Notes: generated from the sequence alone by a model not told the origin. A DNA stretch of 36,745 bases from an uncultured Spirochaetaceae bacterium (GCA_944389105.1 CALXLD010000041.1:1-36745), one strand, 5' to 3'; counted from the stretch's first letter, positions 7,769 through 16,665 are shown. Made by a program: numbers and translations.

Positions 7769-9115
7769 ATGAGTATTGTAATCGGAATCATCCTGATCGT
7801 ATCCATTATACTGCTCGCTATCTATTGTATCAAAGGATACAATCTGATGGTTGGTATGGCTATAATGGCTACACTCTTCACCGTCCTTGCATTGATCGGA
7901 AATATCTTCACTCCGAATGCTTCAATGGCAGGGCAGAGCATCCAAGATGTATTGACATATGTATACCAGACAGGTCCAGCTAACTGGAGCTCCTCGATCC
8001 TCGTATACATTTTCTTCGGTGCATTCTTCGGAAGAGTCCTTATTGAGACTGGCATTGCCTCGACTCTTATCAGGAAGACAGTAGAGCTCGGTGGAGACAG
8101 ACCGGGTCTTACAATGACGCTTCTGAGCATCATTACTGCTGTTATCTTCACATCCATGACTGGAGCTGGTCCTGTTATCTCAATAGGAATCATCGTTCTT
8201 CCGATTCTTCTTTCTCTTGGTATCTCCGTACCTGTAGCGCTGTTCTCGTTCATGGGCTCAATCATGGCAGGTATGCATGGTAATATACTTCTTTTCAATC
8301 AGTTCATTGCCATGTTTGTCTCTCTCAGGCCAGAAGCTGCAGAGTATACATACCAGATGAACTTCCCATTCGGCATAACCTGTTTCTTCATCGCTCTTGT
8401 CATTGTCAACATTGTAGCCAACGTTGCTCTCAGAAAGTCTAAGAAGGTGAGAACATGGGCTGCTGTTTCCAGCGATGCCGGACAGACAAACGCTCCTTGG
8501 TATTCCTGGATTGCCGTTATTCTCCCGGTAGTAGGCGTAATGGCATTCAATATTCCTATCATCCTCGGATTCCTTATTGCTTCTCTCTATGCGCTTATCA
8601 CATGCGGAAAGATCAAGGGAGGATTCGTCAACGTTACAAGAATGCTTCAGAAGCAGTTCACAGATGGTGCAATTGATACAGCTCCGCTTATCGGCTTCCT
8701 CCTGATTCTTGCTATGTTCAACAATTCGGCAGTTTATGTCGCTCCATATTTCCAGGCACTCTTTGGAAACCTCATCCCGGATAACCCGTTTGTCCTCTGT
8801 CTTGTATTTGGTCTTATCTCACTCCTTGGATATTTCCGTGGACCAATGAGCCTTGTAGGCTGCGGTGCGGCAATCCTCGCTATATTCCTCTCTGCGGAGA
8901 CTGTGCTTCCTGTAGCATTCCTCTATCCGCTCTTCTCATGTGTAACACTTACTGTCCAGCATCTTGATATGACTCAGAGCTGGGTTGCATGGGGTATAGG
9001 ATATACAAAGGTAGATACAAAGCAGTTCATGAAGATTGCAATCCCAACAGGATATGTAATCTCGATAATCTGCTGTCTCCTTGTCTATTTCATGAGAGGA
9101 TCCTTGGTAGCGTAA
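7769..9115 (+). CDS. Multispanning permease (GntP/CitMHS-like ion transporter superfamily)
   Basis: 448 aa with roughly 10-12 hydrophobic segments. The pattern resembles permeases of the ion transporter superfamily that carry organic acids: an early pair of helices, FFGAFFGRVLIETGIA, a glycine-rich TSMTGAGPVISIGIIVLP re-entrant-like segment, and a second half with related YFRGPMSLVGCGAAIL. No ABC or TRAP partner is present, so it is probably a single-component secondary carrier. AAAGGAG is 8 nt before the ATG and the gene follows the isomerase-like gene by 14 nt. The substrate is likely that of the cluster. The exact family cannot be fixed by eye. Confidence 0.65.
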   Translation: MSIVIGIILIVSIILLAIYCIKGYNLMVGMAIMATLFTVLALIGNIFTPNASMAGQSIQDVLTYVYQTGPANWSSSILVYIFFGAFFGRVLIETGIASTLIRKTVELGGDRPGLTMTLLSIITAVIFTSMTGAGPVISIGIIVLPILLSLGISVPVALFSFMGSIMAGMHGNILLFNQFIAMFVSLRPEAAEYTYQMNFPFGITCFFIALVIVNIVANVALRKSKKVRTWAAVSSDAGQTNAPWYSWIAVILPVVGVMAFNIPIILGFLIASLYALITCGKIKGGFVNVTRMLQKQFTDGAIDTAPLIGFLLILAMFNNSAVYVAPYFQALFGNLIPDNPFVLCLVFGLISLLGYFRGPMSLVGCGAAILAIFLSAETVLPVAFLYPLFSCVTLTVQHLDMTQSWVAWGIGYTKVDTKQFMKIAIPTGYVISIICCLLVYFMRGSLVA

Positions 9116-9125
9116 GTCTTAAGCG

Positions 9126-9149
9126 GCAGCCGGATTTTCCTCCGGCTGC
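9126..9149 (+). other. Strong intercistronic hairpin
   Basis: A perfect 9-bp GC-rich stem GCAGCCGGA/TCCGGCTGC with a 6-nt loop lies in the 53-nt gap between permease and HyuA-like gene. It has no T-tract and is followed at once by the GGAGG of the next gene, so it is better explained as an mRNA-stabilising or expression-tuning element than a full terminator. Confidence 0.6.
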
Positions 9150-9168
9150 ATCCTGGAGGAATTGATCA

Positions 9169-11298
9169 ATGGGTAAATCTGTCAGAATGGGAATAGATGT
9201 CGGCGGCACTCACACAAAAGCTGTAGCTATAGACAACGAAACCCACGAGATAATCGGAAAATCATCAGTAAAGACAACACATGACGACCCAAGGGGTGTT
9301 GCAGCCGGCGTTGTCCGTTCTTTTGAGAATTGTCTTAGGGAGAATAATATTTCTCCGTCAGATGTAGTATTTGTCGCACATTCGACTACACAGGCTACAA
9401 ACGCCCTTGTCGAAGGTGATGTGGCAAATGTCGGTGTTGTCGGAATGTCAAAAGGCGGAATCGAGGGATTCCTTGCGAAGAAGCAGACGCGGCTTGATGA
9501 TATAGATCTTGGGAATCAGAAGAAAATCCACATAATAAACAGATTCCTCAAGACAAAGAATCTTTCAAAAGACGAAGTAAAGAAAACAATAGACGAGATG
9601 ATGAAGGATGGGGCAGAGGTCTTTGTTTCCTCTATGGCGTTCGGTGTCGATGATGATACCGCGGAAAAGCTTGTCTATGAAGCTGCAACGGAAAAAGGCA
9701 TACCATCCACTATGGCTTCCGATATAACGAAGCTGTATGGCCTTACAAGAAGAACCAGAACTGCAGCTATAAACGCTTCGATCCTTCCGAAGATGCTTGA
9801 TACTGCCAATTCAACAGAGGCATCGGTCAGAGAAGCCGGTGTTACTGTTCCTCTGATGATCATGCGCGGAGATGGCGGTGTAATGGAGATTTCCGAGATG
9901 AAGAAGCGTCCTGTCCTGACAATGCTCTCAGGTCCTGCTGCTTCTGTTATGGGATCTCTGATGTACCTTCGTGCTTCCAATGGTGTTTATTTCGAAGTCG
10001 GAGGAACAACAACCAATATCGGAGTAATCAAGAATGGACGTCCTGCAATTGATTATTCGATTGTCGGCGGACACTCAACATATATTTCTTCCCTTGATGT
10101 GCGTGTTCTTGGCTGTGCAGGCGGATCAATGGTCAGGGCAAATAAGAACGGCGTTGTCGATGTAGGCCCGAGATCTGCTCATATTGCTGGTCTTGATTAT
10201 GCAGTATTCACACCGGCTGAGAAGATTTCAAAGCCTGTTGTGGAGTTCTTCTCTCCAAAGCCAGGCGATCCTTCGGATTATGTGCGCGTCAGACTTGAGG
10301 ATGGTTCATATGTAACCATTACTAACACATGTGCGGCAAATGTCCTTGGACTTGTTAAGCCTGAATATTTCTCCTATGGAAATGCCGAAAGCGCAAAAAA
10401 AGCAATGAAGGCACTCGCAGATTACTGCGGGACGACACCTGAGGATATAGCAAAGCAGATTATGGAAAAGGCATACGCTAAAATCGAGCCTGTAATCCTT
10501 TCGCTTGCTGAGAAGTATAAACTGGAAAAGGACCAGATTTCTCTTGTCGGTGTCGGCGGTGGTGCGGCCTCCCTCATTGTTTATTTTGCAAACAAGATGG
10601 GTGTAAGGTATTCGATTCCAGAGAATGCTGAGGTAATCTCTTCCATCGGTGTTGCCCTTTCAATGGTCAGGGATGTTGTTGAGAGAATAATCCCATCTCC
10701 AAGTAAGGACGATATCAAGGCAATCAAGCTTGAAGCAATGAACAAGGCTATAGAATCCGGAGCAACTGCGGAATCAGTTGAAGTACATGTAGAGATAGAT
10801 CCACAGACTTCAAAAGTTACGGCAATAGCAACGGGCTCTACCGAGGTGAAGACAACAGATCTTCTCAAGGAATGTTCCGAAGAAGAAGCCAGAAAGCTTG
10901 CTGCAGATGATATGAGAATTACCGAAGATAGATGTCTTCTCATTGAAAAGAGCAGGTATTTCTATGTTTTCAGCGATAAATCGCCTTCTGAAGGCTACGG
11001 GGCAGTAAGAATCGTTGACCATAAAGGCTTCATAAAGGTTCAGAGGGGTCTCGGAGCTGCACAGCATGTAAAGGTAAAGGATTACCAGGAGAGTATCAGG
11101 AAGTTCTGGGACGAGCTTGCTGTTTATCAGACAGAGCTCATTGTCAGACCGGATTTCTATCTCTGCGTAGGCGCAAAAGTCATGGATTTCTCATCCACTG
11201 ATCTTGAACAGCTCATACTTCTTATTGATCTTGAGCTTTCAGCACTGGATCCGGAAGATGAGATCATTATCGTGGCTGCTAATGTAAAACAGCATTGA
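9169..11298 (+). CDS. HyuA-like hydantoinase/oxoprolinase-family ATPase, stand-alone
   Basis: 709 aa. The N-terminal GIDVGGTHTKAVAID (8-22) is the phosphate-binding loop of the ASKHA fold in HyuA proteins. The central FEVGGTTTNIGVIKNG and the later LVGVGGGAASLIVYFANKMG are the matching glycine-rich loops. Family members open or carboxylate cyclic amides or ketones at the cost of ATP, usually with HyuB as a second subunit. No hyuB is in this cluster, so this one acts alone, with a different partner, or on another substrate. GGAGG is 9 nt before the ATG. It is followed after 7 nt by the HExxH gene. Confidence 0.85.
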   Translation: MGKSVRMGIDVGGTHTKAVAIDNETHEIIGKSSVKTTHDDPRGVAAGVVRSFENCLRENNISPSDVVFVAHSTTQATNALVEGDVANVGVVGMSKGGIEGFLAKKQTRLDDIDLGNQKKIHIINRFLKTKNLSKDEVKKTIDEMMKDGAEVFVSSMAFGVDDDTAEKLVYEAATEKGIPSTMASDITKLYGLTRRTRTAAINASILPKMLDTANSTEASVREAGVTVPLMIMRGDGGVMEISEMKKRPVLTMLSGPAASVMGSLMYLRASNGVYFEVGGTTTNIGVIKNGRPAIDYSIVGGHSTYISSLDVRVLGCAGGSMVRANKNGVVDVGPRSAHIAGLDYAVFTPAEKISKPVVEFFSPKPGDPSDYVRVRLEDGSYVTITNTCAANVLGLVKPEYFSYGNAESAKKAMKALADYCGTTPEDIAKQIMEKAYAKIEPVILSLAEKYKLEKDQISLVGVGGGAASLIVYFANKMGVRYSIPENAEVISSIGVALSMVRDVVERIIPSPSKDDIKAIKLEAMNKAIESGATAESVEVHVEIDPQTSKVTAIATGSTEVKTTDLLKECSEEEARKLAADDMRITEDRCLLIEKSRYFYVFSDKSPSEGYGAVRIVDHKGFIKVQRGLGAAQHVKVKDYQESIRKFWDELAVYQTELIVRPDFYLCVGAKVMDFSSTDLEQLILLIDLELSALDPEDEIIIVAANVKQH

Positions 11299-11305
11299 GG
11301 TCTAT

Positions 11306-11989
11306 ATGGATTTTGATGATGATATCCAGCTTGCAGATATTGTTAAGGAGCTCTCAGCTGTTGATGATGTATCGTGGGGTCTTTATGCCTTCTCCCGTGA
11401 CAGATACAGGGAGAAGGTGAGCGAGGAAGACAAGCTTTCCCTCATAAAGGAAGCTATCGCGATAGGCCAGGAAGAAGCAAGGAGGATTTCTGCCGAGTTC
11501 GGTTCCTCCGATCCATCTGAAATAGCGAGAGTTCTGAAGCTGAGAATTGATTCATCAGCAATCCAGCAGCAGAAGGGAAGGATAGTCTTTGCGACATTCT
11601 CCTATCCTGATCTGATAACCCTGATGAGCGAACCGATATCCAGAGCGCTTTCCAGCGATGAAGTGAGAGAGCTTATTTCGGAGGAGGAGATAAGGAATCT
11701 TATGATAGGGCATGAGATATACCATGTCCTTGAGGAAAGACGCCCAGCTCTCCACACTTCGGACAGGAAGGTCGTATTGTGGAAATTCCTTGGAAAGGAG
11801 CATACAGGTACGCTTGGTGCTCCTTCGGAAATTGCAGCATCCTCCTTTACGAAAACCCTGAATAGTTCCAGCTTCTCTCCTCTGATTCTGGATATCATGC
11901 TTTATTGGGGATATAACCGGGAAGATTCATATAATCTCTACAAAGAAGTAATTAAATTTTATAAGAATGGAAATTGTGAAAAAAGATAG
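11306..11989 (+). CDS. Putative zinc metallopeptidase-like protein (HExxH)
   Basis: 227 aa, not recognised as a named family. The sequence shows HEIYH (136-140), a match to the HExxH zinc motif, and a further acidic residue in APSEIAASSF (E175) at a distance that could complete a gluzincin-type site, faintly like ImmA/IrrE proteins. There is no signal peptide or TM segment, so it is cytoplasmic. It sits 7 nt after the HyuA-like gene and overlaps the GntR gene by 23 nt, tying it tightly to this cluster. It could process another protein of the cluster or act on a small molecule. Zinc-site reading is moderate confidence; function is unknown. Confidence 0.6.
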   Translation: MDFDDDIQLADIVKELSAVDDVSWGLYAFSRDRYREKVSEEDKLSLIKEAIAIGQEEARRISAEFGSSDPSEIARVLKLRIDSSAIQQQKGRIVFATFSYPDLITLMSEPISRALSSDEVRELISEEEIRNLMIGHEIYHVLEERRPALHTSDRKVVLWKFLGKEHTGTLGAPSEIAASSFTKTLNSSSFSPLILDIMLYWGYNREDSYNLYKEVIKFYKNGNCEKR

Positions 11990-12701
11990 TTCTCTTTCTG
12001 CTGCCGCCTATGAAGAATTGAAGCGAAGAATCCTTTCCCTGGAGCTTATGCCCGGGGATATTGTCTCTGACTTCTCATTAAGCCAGGAAATCGGCATGAG
12101 CCGGACTCCTATCAGGGAGGCTCTCATCCAGCTTAAAAGCGATGGTCTTCTCATTGAGAAGAACCGCAGAGGTTATGAAGTCAGGAGGATAACACCTGAA
12201 GATGTCATAGACCTTTTCGATGCCAGAGATGGAATAGAGCGCACAGCTCTGGAAATTGCAGCAGAAAAGGGGATGACTGAAGCTGTGCTGGTAGAGCTTT
12301 CTGAGATGAATGACAAGATCCTGTCAGCTTCAATGGCAGGAGATTATGACAAGGTTTTTGACCGTGATTCGGATCTTCACAGCTACATAATAAAAATATC
12401 CGGAAATACGCGGCTTCAGGATTATTATGCCTCGATTCTTCTCCAGCTCAGGCGTATGCGTCTTCTCACTTATTTCAGAAAAGATCTTCCTAAGGCTGCA
12501 TATCATGACCACCTTCAGATGATTGAGATGATCAGAAAAGACGATATAAACGGAGCTCTGGATATTCTCCATACCCATATAATCGGAACCCGTGATGATT
12601 ATCTGACAATCATAAAGGAGAACATCAAATCAGACAGAGACTTTGCAGTCCTGAGATATCTGATGACACATAATCTTAATCTGGCTTCATCTGATAAATG
12701 A
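11967..12701 (+). CDS. GntR-family regulator, FCD domain
   Basis: 244 aa. The N-terminal winged helix (about 10-75) includes LSQEIGMSRTPIREALIQL and a wing ending RRGYEVRRI. The C-terminal FCD domain has the metal/ligand residues in order: DxxxH (D134, H138), H180/H182 and H202/H204. FCD proteins normally sense organic or sugar acids bound through that metal. The start overlaps the preceding gene by 23 nt; a GTG at 11976 is an alternative start. It probably represses its own cluster through the palindromes at 6306-6324. Confidence 0.9.
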   Translation: MEIVKKDSSLSAAAYEELKRRILSLELMPGDIVSDFSLSQEIGMSRTPIREALIQLKSDGLLIEKNRRGYEVRRITPEDVIDLFDARDGIERTALEIAAEKGMTEAVLVELSEMNDKILSASMAGDYDKVFDRDSDLHSYIIKISGNTRLQDYYASILLQLRRMRLLTYFRKDLPKAAYHDHLQMIEMIRKDDINGALDILHTHIIGTRDDYLTIIKENIKSDRDFAVLRYLMTHNLNLASSDK

Positions 12702-12729
12702 CGGCATATTCTTTTGTCCTGCCATAAGA

Positions 12730-12758
12730 TTGATTACTCTCTGTTCTTATGATATATT
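12730..12758 (+). promoter_or_regulatory. Promoter of the DUF3276 gene
   Basis: -35 TTGATT (12730-12735), 17-nt spacer, -10 TATATT (12753-12758). It lies 32 nt upstream of the ATG. Confidence 0.65.
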
Positions 12759-12790
12759 GCCTCAGAAAATAAATATAACGGAGGGCCCAT

Positions 12791-13108
12791 ATGGGAGAGC
12801 GAGGAGAAGTATTCTCAACAAAACTGGTGAAGGATGACAGGACTTATTTCTTCAATGTAAAGGAGAATATCTATGGAGATCTCTTCCTTAACATAGTTGA
12901 ATCAAGGCCAACCGATACACAGGGCAGATATCTTAGACAATCTGTTATTGTTTATCAGGAAGATATGGGTGAATTCATCAAGGAATTCCAGAAATCAATA
13001 GATTTCATAAAGATCCATGGAACCAGAAAACCACGTCCTGATGGAATGGTCAGACGCCGCCATGCTGATACAAGCAGCATAAAGAAAAGCGAGGAAGATT
13101 CAGAATAG
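12791..13108 (+). CDS. DUF3276 / PUR-domain nucleic-acid-binding protein (BpuR-like)
   Basis: 105 aa. The motif MGERGEVFSTKLVKDDRTYFF followed by alternating strands, and IVYQEDMGEFIKEFQKSIDFI as the helix, match the bacterial PUR-alpha-type domain (DUF3276). In Borrelia the homologue BpuR binds DNA and RNA and affects expression of outer-surface genes and its own transcript (family knowledge). The C-terminus is basic then acidic (RRRHADTSS, EEDSE) and likely flexible. GGAGGG (12780-12784) precedes the ATG. Its 3' end overlaps convergent rnhB by 9 nt. Confidence 0.85.
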   Translation: MGERGEVFSTKLVKDDRTYFFNVKENIYGDLFLNIVESRPTDTQGRYLRQSVIVYQEDMGEFIKEFQKSIDFIKIHGTRKPRPDGMVRRRHADTSSIKKSEEDSE

Positions 13109-13720
13109 AGAAGGGGTCTCATCCTCTTGTCTGAATATGAATGTGGTTCTTTCGATAGGTGAAGGACCATATTTTTCTATTGCTCTTATATGCTCTTTCG
13201 TGGGATAGCCTTTATGTTTTCCATAGCCATACATAGGCCATTTCTCATCGCAGAGCTTCATGATCCTGTCTCTCTCAGTCTTTGCGATTATTGAAGCTGC
13301 CATTATTTCATGGATCTTCCCATCGCCTTTGACTATGGCCTGGCACTGCACAGGAACATCCGGTTTCTTATTGCCATCAACCAAAAGGATATCCACATGG
13401 GTTTTTGCCGCTACGTGTTCATAAGCAAGCTTCATCGCATACAGTGAAGCCTGCAGTATATTTATCCTGTCAATTATTTTATGACTCAGGGAAACTACTG
13501 CCCAGGCGATTGCTTTCTCCTTTATGATGGCAGCTGCTTCATCCCTCTCTTTTTCGCTCATTTTCTTCGAATCATTCAGTATCTCAAAAGGAAAACACTC
13601 CGGCAGAACGACAGCTGCAGCTGTTACAGGACCTGCAAGCGGACCTCTTCCTGCCTCATCGGCACCGCAGATTATCAGGTTATCTATGTTGAAATCAGTA
13701 TCGAAAAGCCCTTTTTCCAT
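13100..13720 (-). CDS. rnhB: Ribonuclease HII
   Basis: Endonuclease that cuts RNA in RNA-DNA hybrids, including single ribonucleotides in DNA. The catalytic acids are visible: DEAGRGPLAGPV near the N-terminus (Asp, Glu), LLVDGNKKP (Asp) and AASIIAKTERDR (Asp). The open frame extends to a TTG at 13757-13759 (219 aa), but that codon has no ribosome binding site; ATG at 13718-13720 gives 206 aa and the usual distance to DEAGRG. It runs divergently from smc, the two starts being about 50 nt apart, and convergently into the PUR-domain gene. Confidence 0.93.
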   Translation of the reverse strand: MEKGLFDTDFNIDNLIICGADEAGRGPLAGPVTAAAVVLPECFPFEILNDSKKMSEKERDEAAAIIKEKAIAWAVVSLSHKIIDRINILQASLYAMKLAYEHVAAKTHVDILLVDGNKKPDVPVQCQAIVKGDGKIHEIMAASIIAKTERDRIMKLCDEKWPMYGYGKHKGYPTKEHIRAIEKYGPSPIERTTFIFRQEDETPSLF

Positions 13721-13731
13721 ATCAGCTCGGA

Positions 13732-13740
13732 TGCTATAAT
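13732..13740 (+). promoter_or_regulatory. Extended -10 promoter of smc
   Basis: TGC-TATAAT, an extended -10 element with a perfect hexamer. The region where a -35 would lie is T-rich (TTTTTC) and weak. A transcript from about 13747 would carry the GGAGG at 13760-13764. Confidence 0.6.
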
Positions 13741-13770
13741 CAATGGGATTCTGTTTCAAGGAGGATGAGC

Positions 13771-16602
13771 TTGTTCCTCAAGTCTCTCGATATATACGGT
13801 TTCAAGAGCTTTGCCGATAAAACTCACATTGACTTTGCAGGAGGCATTACATCCCTTCTGGGGCCTAATGGATGCGGCAAGTCGAACATAGTTGACTCCA
13901 TCAAATGGGTTCTGGGAGAAAAGAGCACAAAATCTCTCCGGGCAGGGAAGATGGAGGATGTTATCTTCAATGGTACGGATACCAGGAAACCGATGCCATT
14001 TGCGGAAGTCGAGCTTACGATTGATAATTCCGAGCATCAGCTTCCGACTGATGTTGCCGAGGTTGCGATCAAACGCCGTTACTTCAGAACAGGAGAGAGT
14101 GAGTATTTCCTCAATGGACAGAAATGTCTTCAGAGGAATATCAGGGAGCTTTTCTTTGATACAGGTGTAGGAAAAAGTGCCTACTCAATACTTGAGCAGG
14201 GAAAGATCGACCAGATCCTGTCCACAAAGCCGGAGGACAGAAGGTATCTTTTCGAAGAGGCTGCAGGTATTTCGAGATACAAGGAGCAGTGCCATAACGC
14301 TGAGCTGGATCTTGAGAAGACAAATGACAACATCGCGGATATCGAAAGATCATATAATGAGGCAAAGAGAGCTTGTGACAGATCCCGAAGTCAGGCAGAG
14401 AAGGCAAAAAGGGCAAGGGAGCTGGAAGCAAAGGCATTCGATCTTGATGTAAGATATAATCTTGCAAAGATAAAGACATACAATCTCCTCAAGGAACAGC
14501 GGGCGAAATGGAAGGCAAATGCAGAAAACGAGATTGCGAGACTCCAGGAGCTGATGAATACCCTCAATGTCGAAATCGAAGACTCCCAGGCGGAACTCAG
14601 AGATAAGAATACAGCACTCTACGATGCAAATCTTGAGATAAACAACCTTGAGAATGAAATCAAGATGTCTTCAGAGAGAATTGAGATCTGGTCATCCAAT
14701 TTCACTGATGCCTCGATAAGGCTCAAAACAGCTGATGACAAGATCCTTTCAATCCAGAATACGATAGACAGGCTCAACAGCGAGATAGAGGTTCTGGAAG
14801 ACAGCCTTTCGCTGAAGCAGGACCAGGCTGATGAGGAGCTTAAGCAGATTTCCGCAATCACAAAGATGCAGGAAGAGAAGAAAGCGAGAATAGAGGCTCT
14901 GGAGACAGATACATCGGAAAGGGAACAGAGGAATCTCCAGCTCGATGATGAGCTTCTCAAGCTTACGGAAGAACTTAAGGCTGTTATCGAGGATCTTGTT
15001 GCGGAAGTCGATGAAAATACCGATACAGCATTCTCCGGGGAAAGAAGGGACAAGGCGGAAAAGGCTTTTCTGGACAAAGCTGAGGAAGTGAAGGGAATCG
15101 TCTCGAACAGAATTGCCTTCCTTGAATCACTTAAGGAAGAAGCCCTTGTATCCAGGGAAATCGCCGAAAAGGATTTCATGGCTTTCCATTCCCAGATAGA
15201 CGAGCTTGTCGTTCTTTTCGAAGCATATAAATCCTCGATTCCGCCGATTGTCGATAAGCTCCTTTCTTCTGATGGACTCATTTCCAGAAAGAGGGACATA
15301 GAGAAAAGGGAAGCTGAAGTAAGAAAGGAAAGCAGCGACAACAGGGTAATAATCCAGCGCAACAGGGATGAGATCTCTATTCTCCGCAGCGATGTAGACT
15401 CCCTTTCCGAGACTCTGGAACAGCAGAAGGAACACTATAGAAGCGTTCTTACCAGCCTTGATATCGCAAAAAGCAATCTTGGAAACACTAAGTCTGCGAT
15501 CGAGGAAAAGCAGAACGAGGCTGAAAATGTCCGCCTTGATTCCGAGAAGGACAGGAATCTTGTCATGGAATACAATGACAGGATAAAGACTGAAGATCAG
15601 AAAAAGAAGGAACTGAAGACTGAACTTGATGAAAAGACAAGGGCAATCGAGGAAAAAAAGACTGCTGTTGCCGATCTTACAGCATCTCTGAACAAGAAAA
15701 GAAAGGACAAGGATGATGCATACCGTGACCTCACGGAAGCCAACAAGATCCTTTCTGAGCAGGATGCGAATATCGGGTCAACGGACCAGCTGATCGAATC
15801 CGTAATCCAGAGCTTCTTCACGAAGTATTCCAGAAACCTGGGAGAATTCCAGAAGATAATCGAGGAAGAGGATCTTCCGGACGATACGCTGCTTATGAAT
15901 GAGCTGGGAGAAGTTAATAAGGAGCTTGAGAAGCTTGGAACAGTCAACTATCTTGCAGAGGATGATTACAATGCGGCAAAGGAGCAGTTCGATTTCTATG
16001 CAAAGCATCTTGAGGATCTAAACAAGGCAAGGATAGATCTTGAAACGGTTCTCAAGGAAATACAGGATAGGGCAAAGGAGCTGTTCCTGAAGACGTACAA
16101 TGAGATAAGCGATAACTTCCAGGCAATGTTCACAAGACTGTTCGGCGGCGGAATAGCAAAACTGACGCTTGAGGATCCAGAGAATGTCCTTACCTCCGGT
16201 ATTGATATCTTTGCGCAGCCGCCAGGAAAGAAACTCGTAACGCTTTCCCTTCTTTCCGGAGGTGAGCGAAGCATGACAGCTGTTGCGCTTCTTTTCGCGA
16301 CCTATCAGGTTAAGCCATCTCCTTTCTGTATCCTCGATGAGCTTGATGCAGCTCTTGATGATAAGAACATCGGATATTTTCTGGATGTTCTTGTAGACTT
16401 CGGCAAATCAAGCCAGTTCATCATCATCACGCACAACAAGCATACAGTTACAGGATCCGAGACGCTTCTTGGTGTCACCCAGATGGAAGCAGGTGTTTCA
16501 ACGACAGTCAGCTATCGTCTTGACCGCATTGCAGGCCAGCCTGTAATTCTCAACGATGACGACAATGTTGTTGATTTTGACAGCGAGGGAAAGCTCAGGT
16601 GA
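13771..16602 (+). CDS. smc: SMC chromosome segregation ATPase lacking a recognisable hinge
   Basis: About 943 aa, short for SMC (usually about 1150-1200). The N-terminal head has FLKSLDIYGFKSFADKT and Walker A LLGPNGCGKSN. Long coiled coils fill the middle. The C-terminal head has signature LSLLSGGERS (about 826-835) and Walker B FCILDELDAALDD (about 852-864). Between the two coils (about 390-510) there is only charged, helix-forming sequence with none of the glycine-rich hinge motifs. An ATG at 13765 touches the GGAGG (13760-13764) and cannot be used; TTG at 13771 has 6-nt spacing and gives the usual MFLKSL start. scpA/scpB are not in the window. Confidence 0.9.
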   Translation: MFLKSLDIYGFKSFADKTHIDFAGGITSLLGPNGCGKSNIVDSIKWVLGEKSTKSLRAGKMEDVIFNGTDTRKPMPFAEVELTIDNSEHQLPTDVAEVAIKRRYFRTGESEYFLNGQKCLQRNIRELFFDTGVGKSAYSILEQGKIDQILSTKPEDRRYLFEEAAGISRYKEQCHNAELDLEKTNDNIADIERSYNEAKRACDRSRSQAEKAKRARELEAKAFDLDVRYNLAKIKTYNLLKEQRAKWKANAENEIARLQELMNTLNVEIEDSQAELRDKNTALYDANLEINNLENEIKMSSERIEIWSSNFTDASIRLKTADDKILSIQNTIDRLNSEIEVLEDSLSLKQDQADEELKQISAITKMQEEKKARIEALETDTSEREQRNLQLDDELLKLTEELKAVIEDLVAEVDENTDTAFSGERRDKAEKAFLDKAEEVKGIVSNRIAFLESLKEEALVSREIAEKDFMAFHSQIDELVVLFEAYKSSIPPIVDKLLSSDGLISRKRDIEKREAEVRKESSDNRVIIQRNRDEISILRSDVDSLSETLEQQKEHYRSVLTSLDIAKSNLGNTKSAIEEKQNEAENVRLDSEKDRNLVMEYNDRIKTEDQKKKELKTELDEKTRAIEEKKTAVADLTASLNKKRKDKDDAYRDLTEANKILSEQDANIGSTDQLIESVIQSFFTKYSRNLGEFQKIIEEEDLPDDTLLMNELGEVNKELEKLGTVNYLAEDDYNAAKEQFDFYAKHLEDLNKARIDLETVLKEIQDRAKELFLKTYNEISDNFQAMFTRLFGGGIAKLTLEDPENVLTSGIDIFAQPPGKKLVTLSLLSGGERSMTAVALLFATYQVKPSPFCILDELDAALDDKNIGYFLDVLVDFGKSSQFIIITHNKHTVTGSETLLGVTQMEAGVSTTVSYRLDRIAGQPVILNDDDNVVDFDSEGKLR

Positions 16603-16604
16603 AG

Positions 16605-16633
16605 TTGACAGCACCCTTGCATTATTGTATAAG
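16605..16633 (+). promoter_or_regulatory. Promoter of ffh
   Basis: -35 TTGACA (16605-16610), 17-nt spacer, -10 TATAAG (16628-16633), starting 2 nt after the smc stop codon. Confidence 0.8.
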
Positions 16634-16665
16634 CATAAAGGCTGGAATTCCGGCTTGGGTTTGTG

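Noticed and set aside
13757..13770. TTG start of rnhB at 13757-13759 and ATG start of smc at 13765
   Set aside because: The rnhB TTG has no ribosome binding site; the smc ATG directly abuts GGAGG. Better starts are 13720 and 13771.
14619..15362. 247-codon open frame on the minus strand inside smc
   Set aside because: Ser/Leu-rich antisense of the Glu/Lys coiled coil; no start signal and fully covered by a well-supported gene.
16634..16662. 4.5S RNA gene upstream of ffh
   Set aside because: The gap is far too short and holds only a small palindrome around GGAATTCC.
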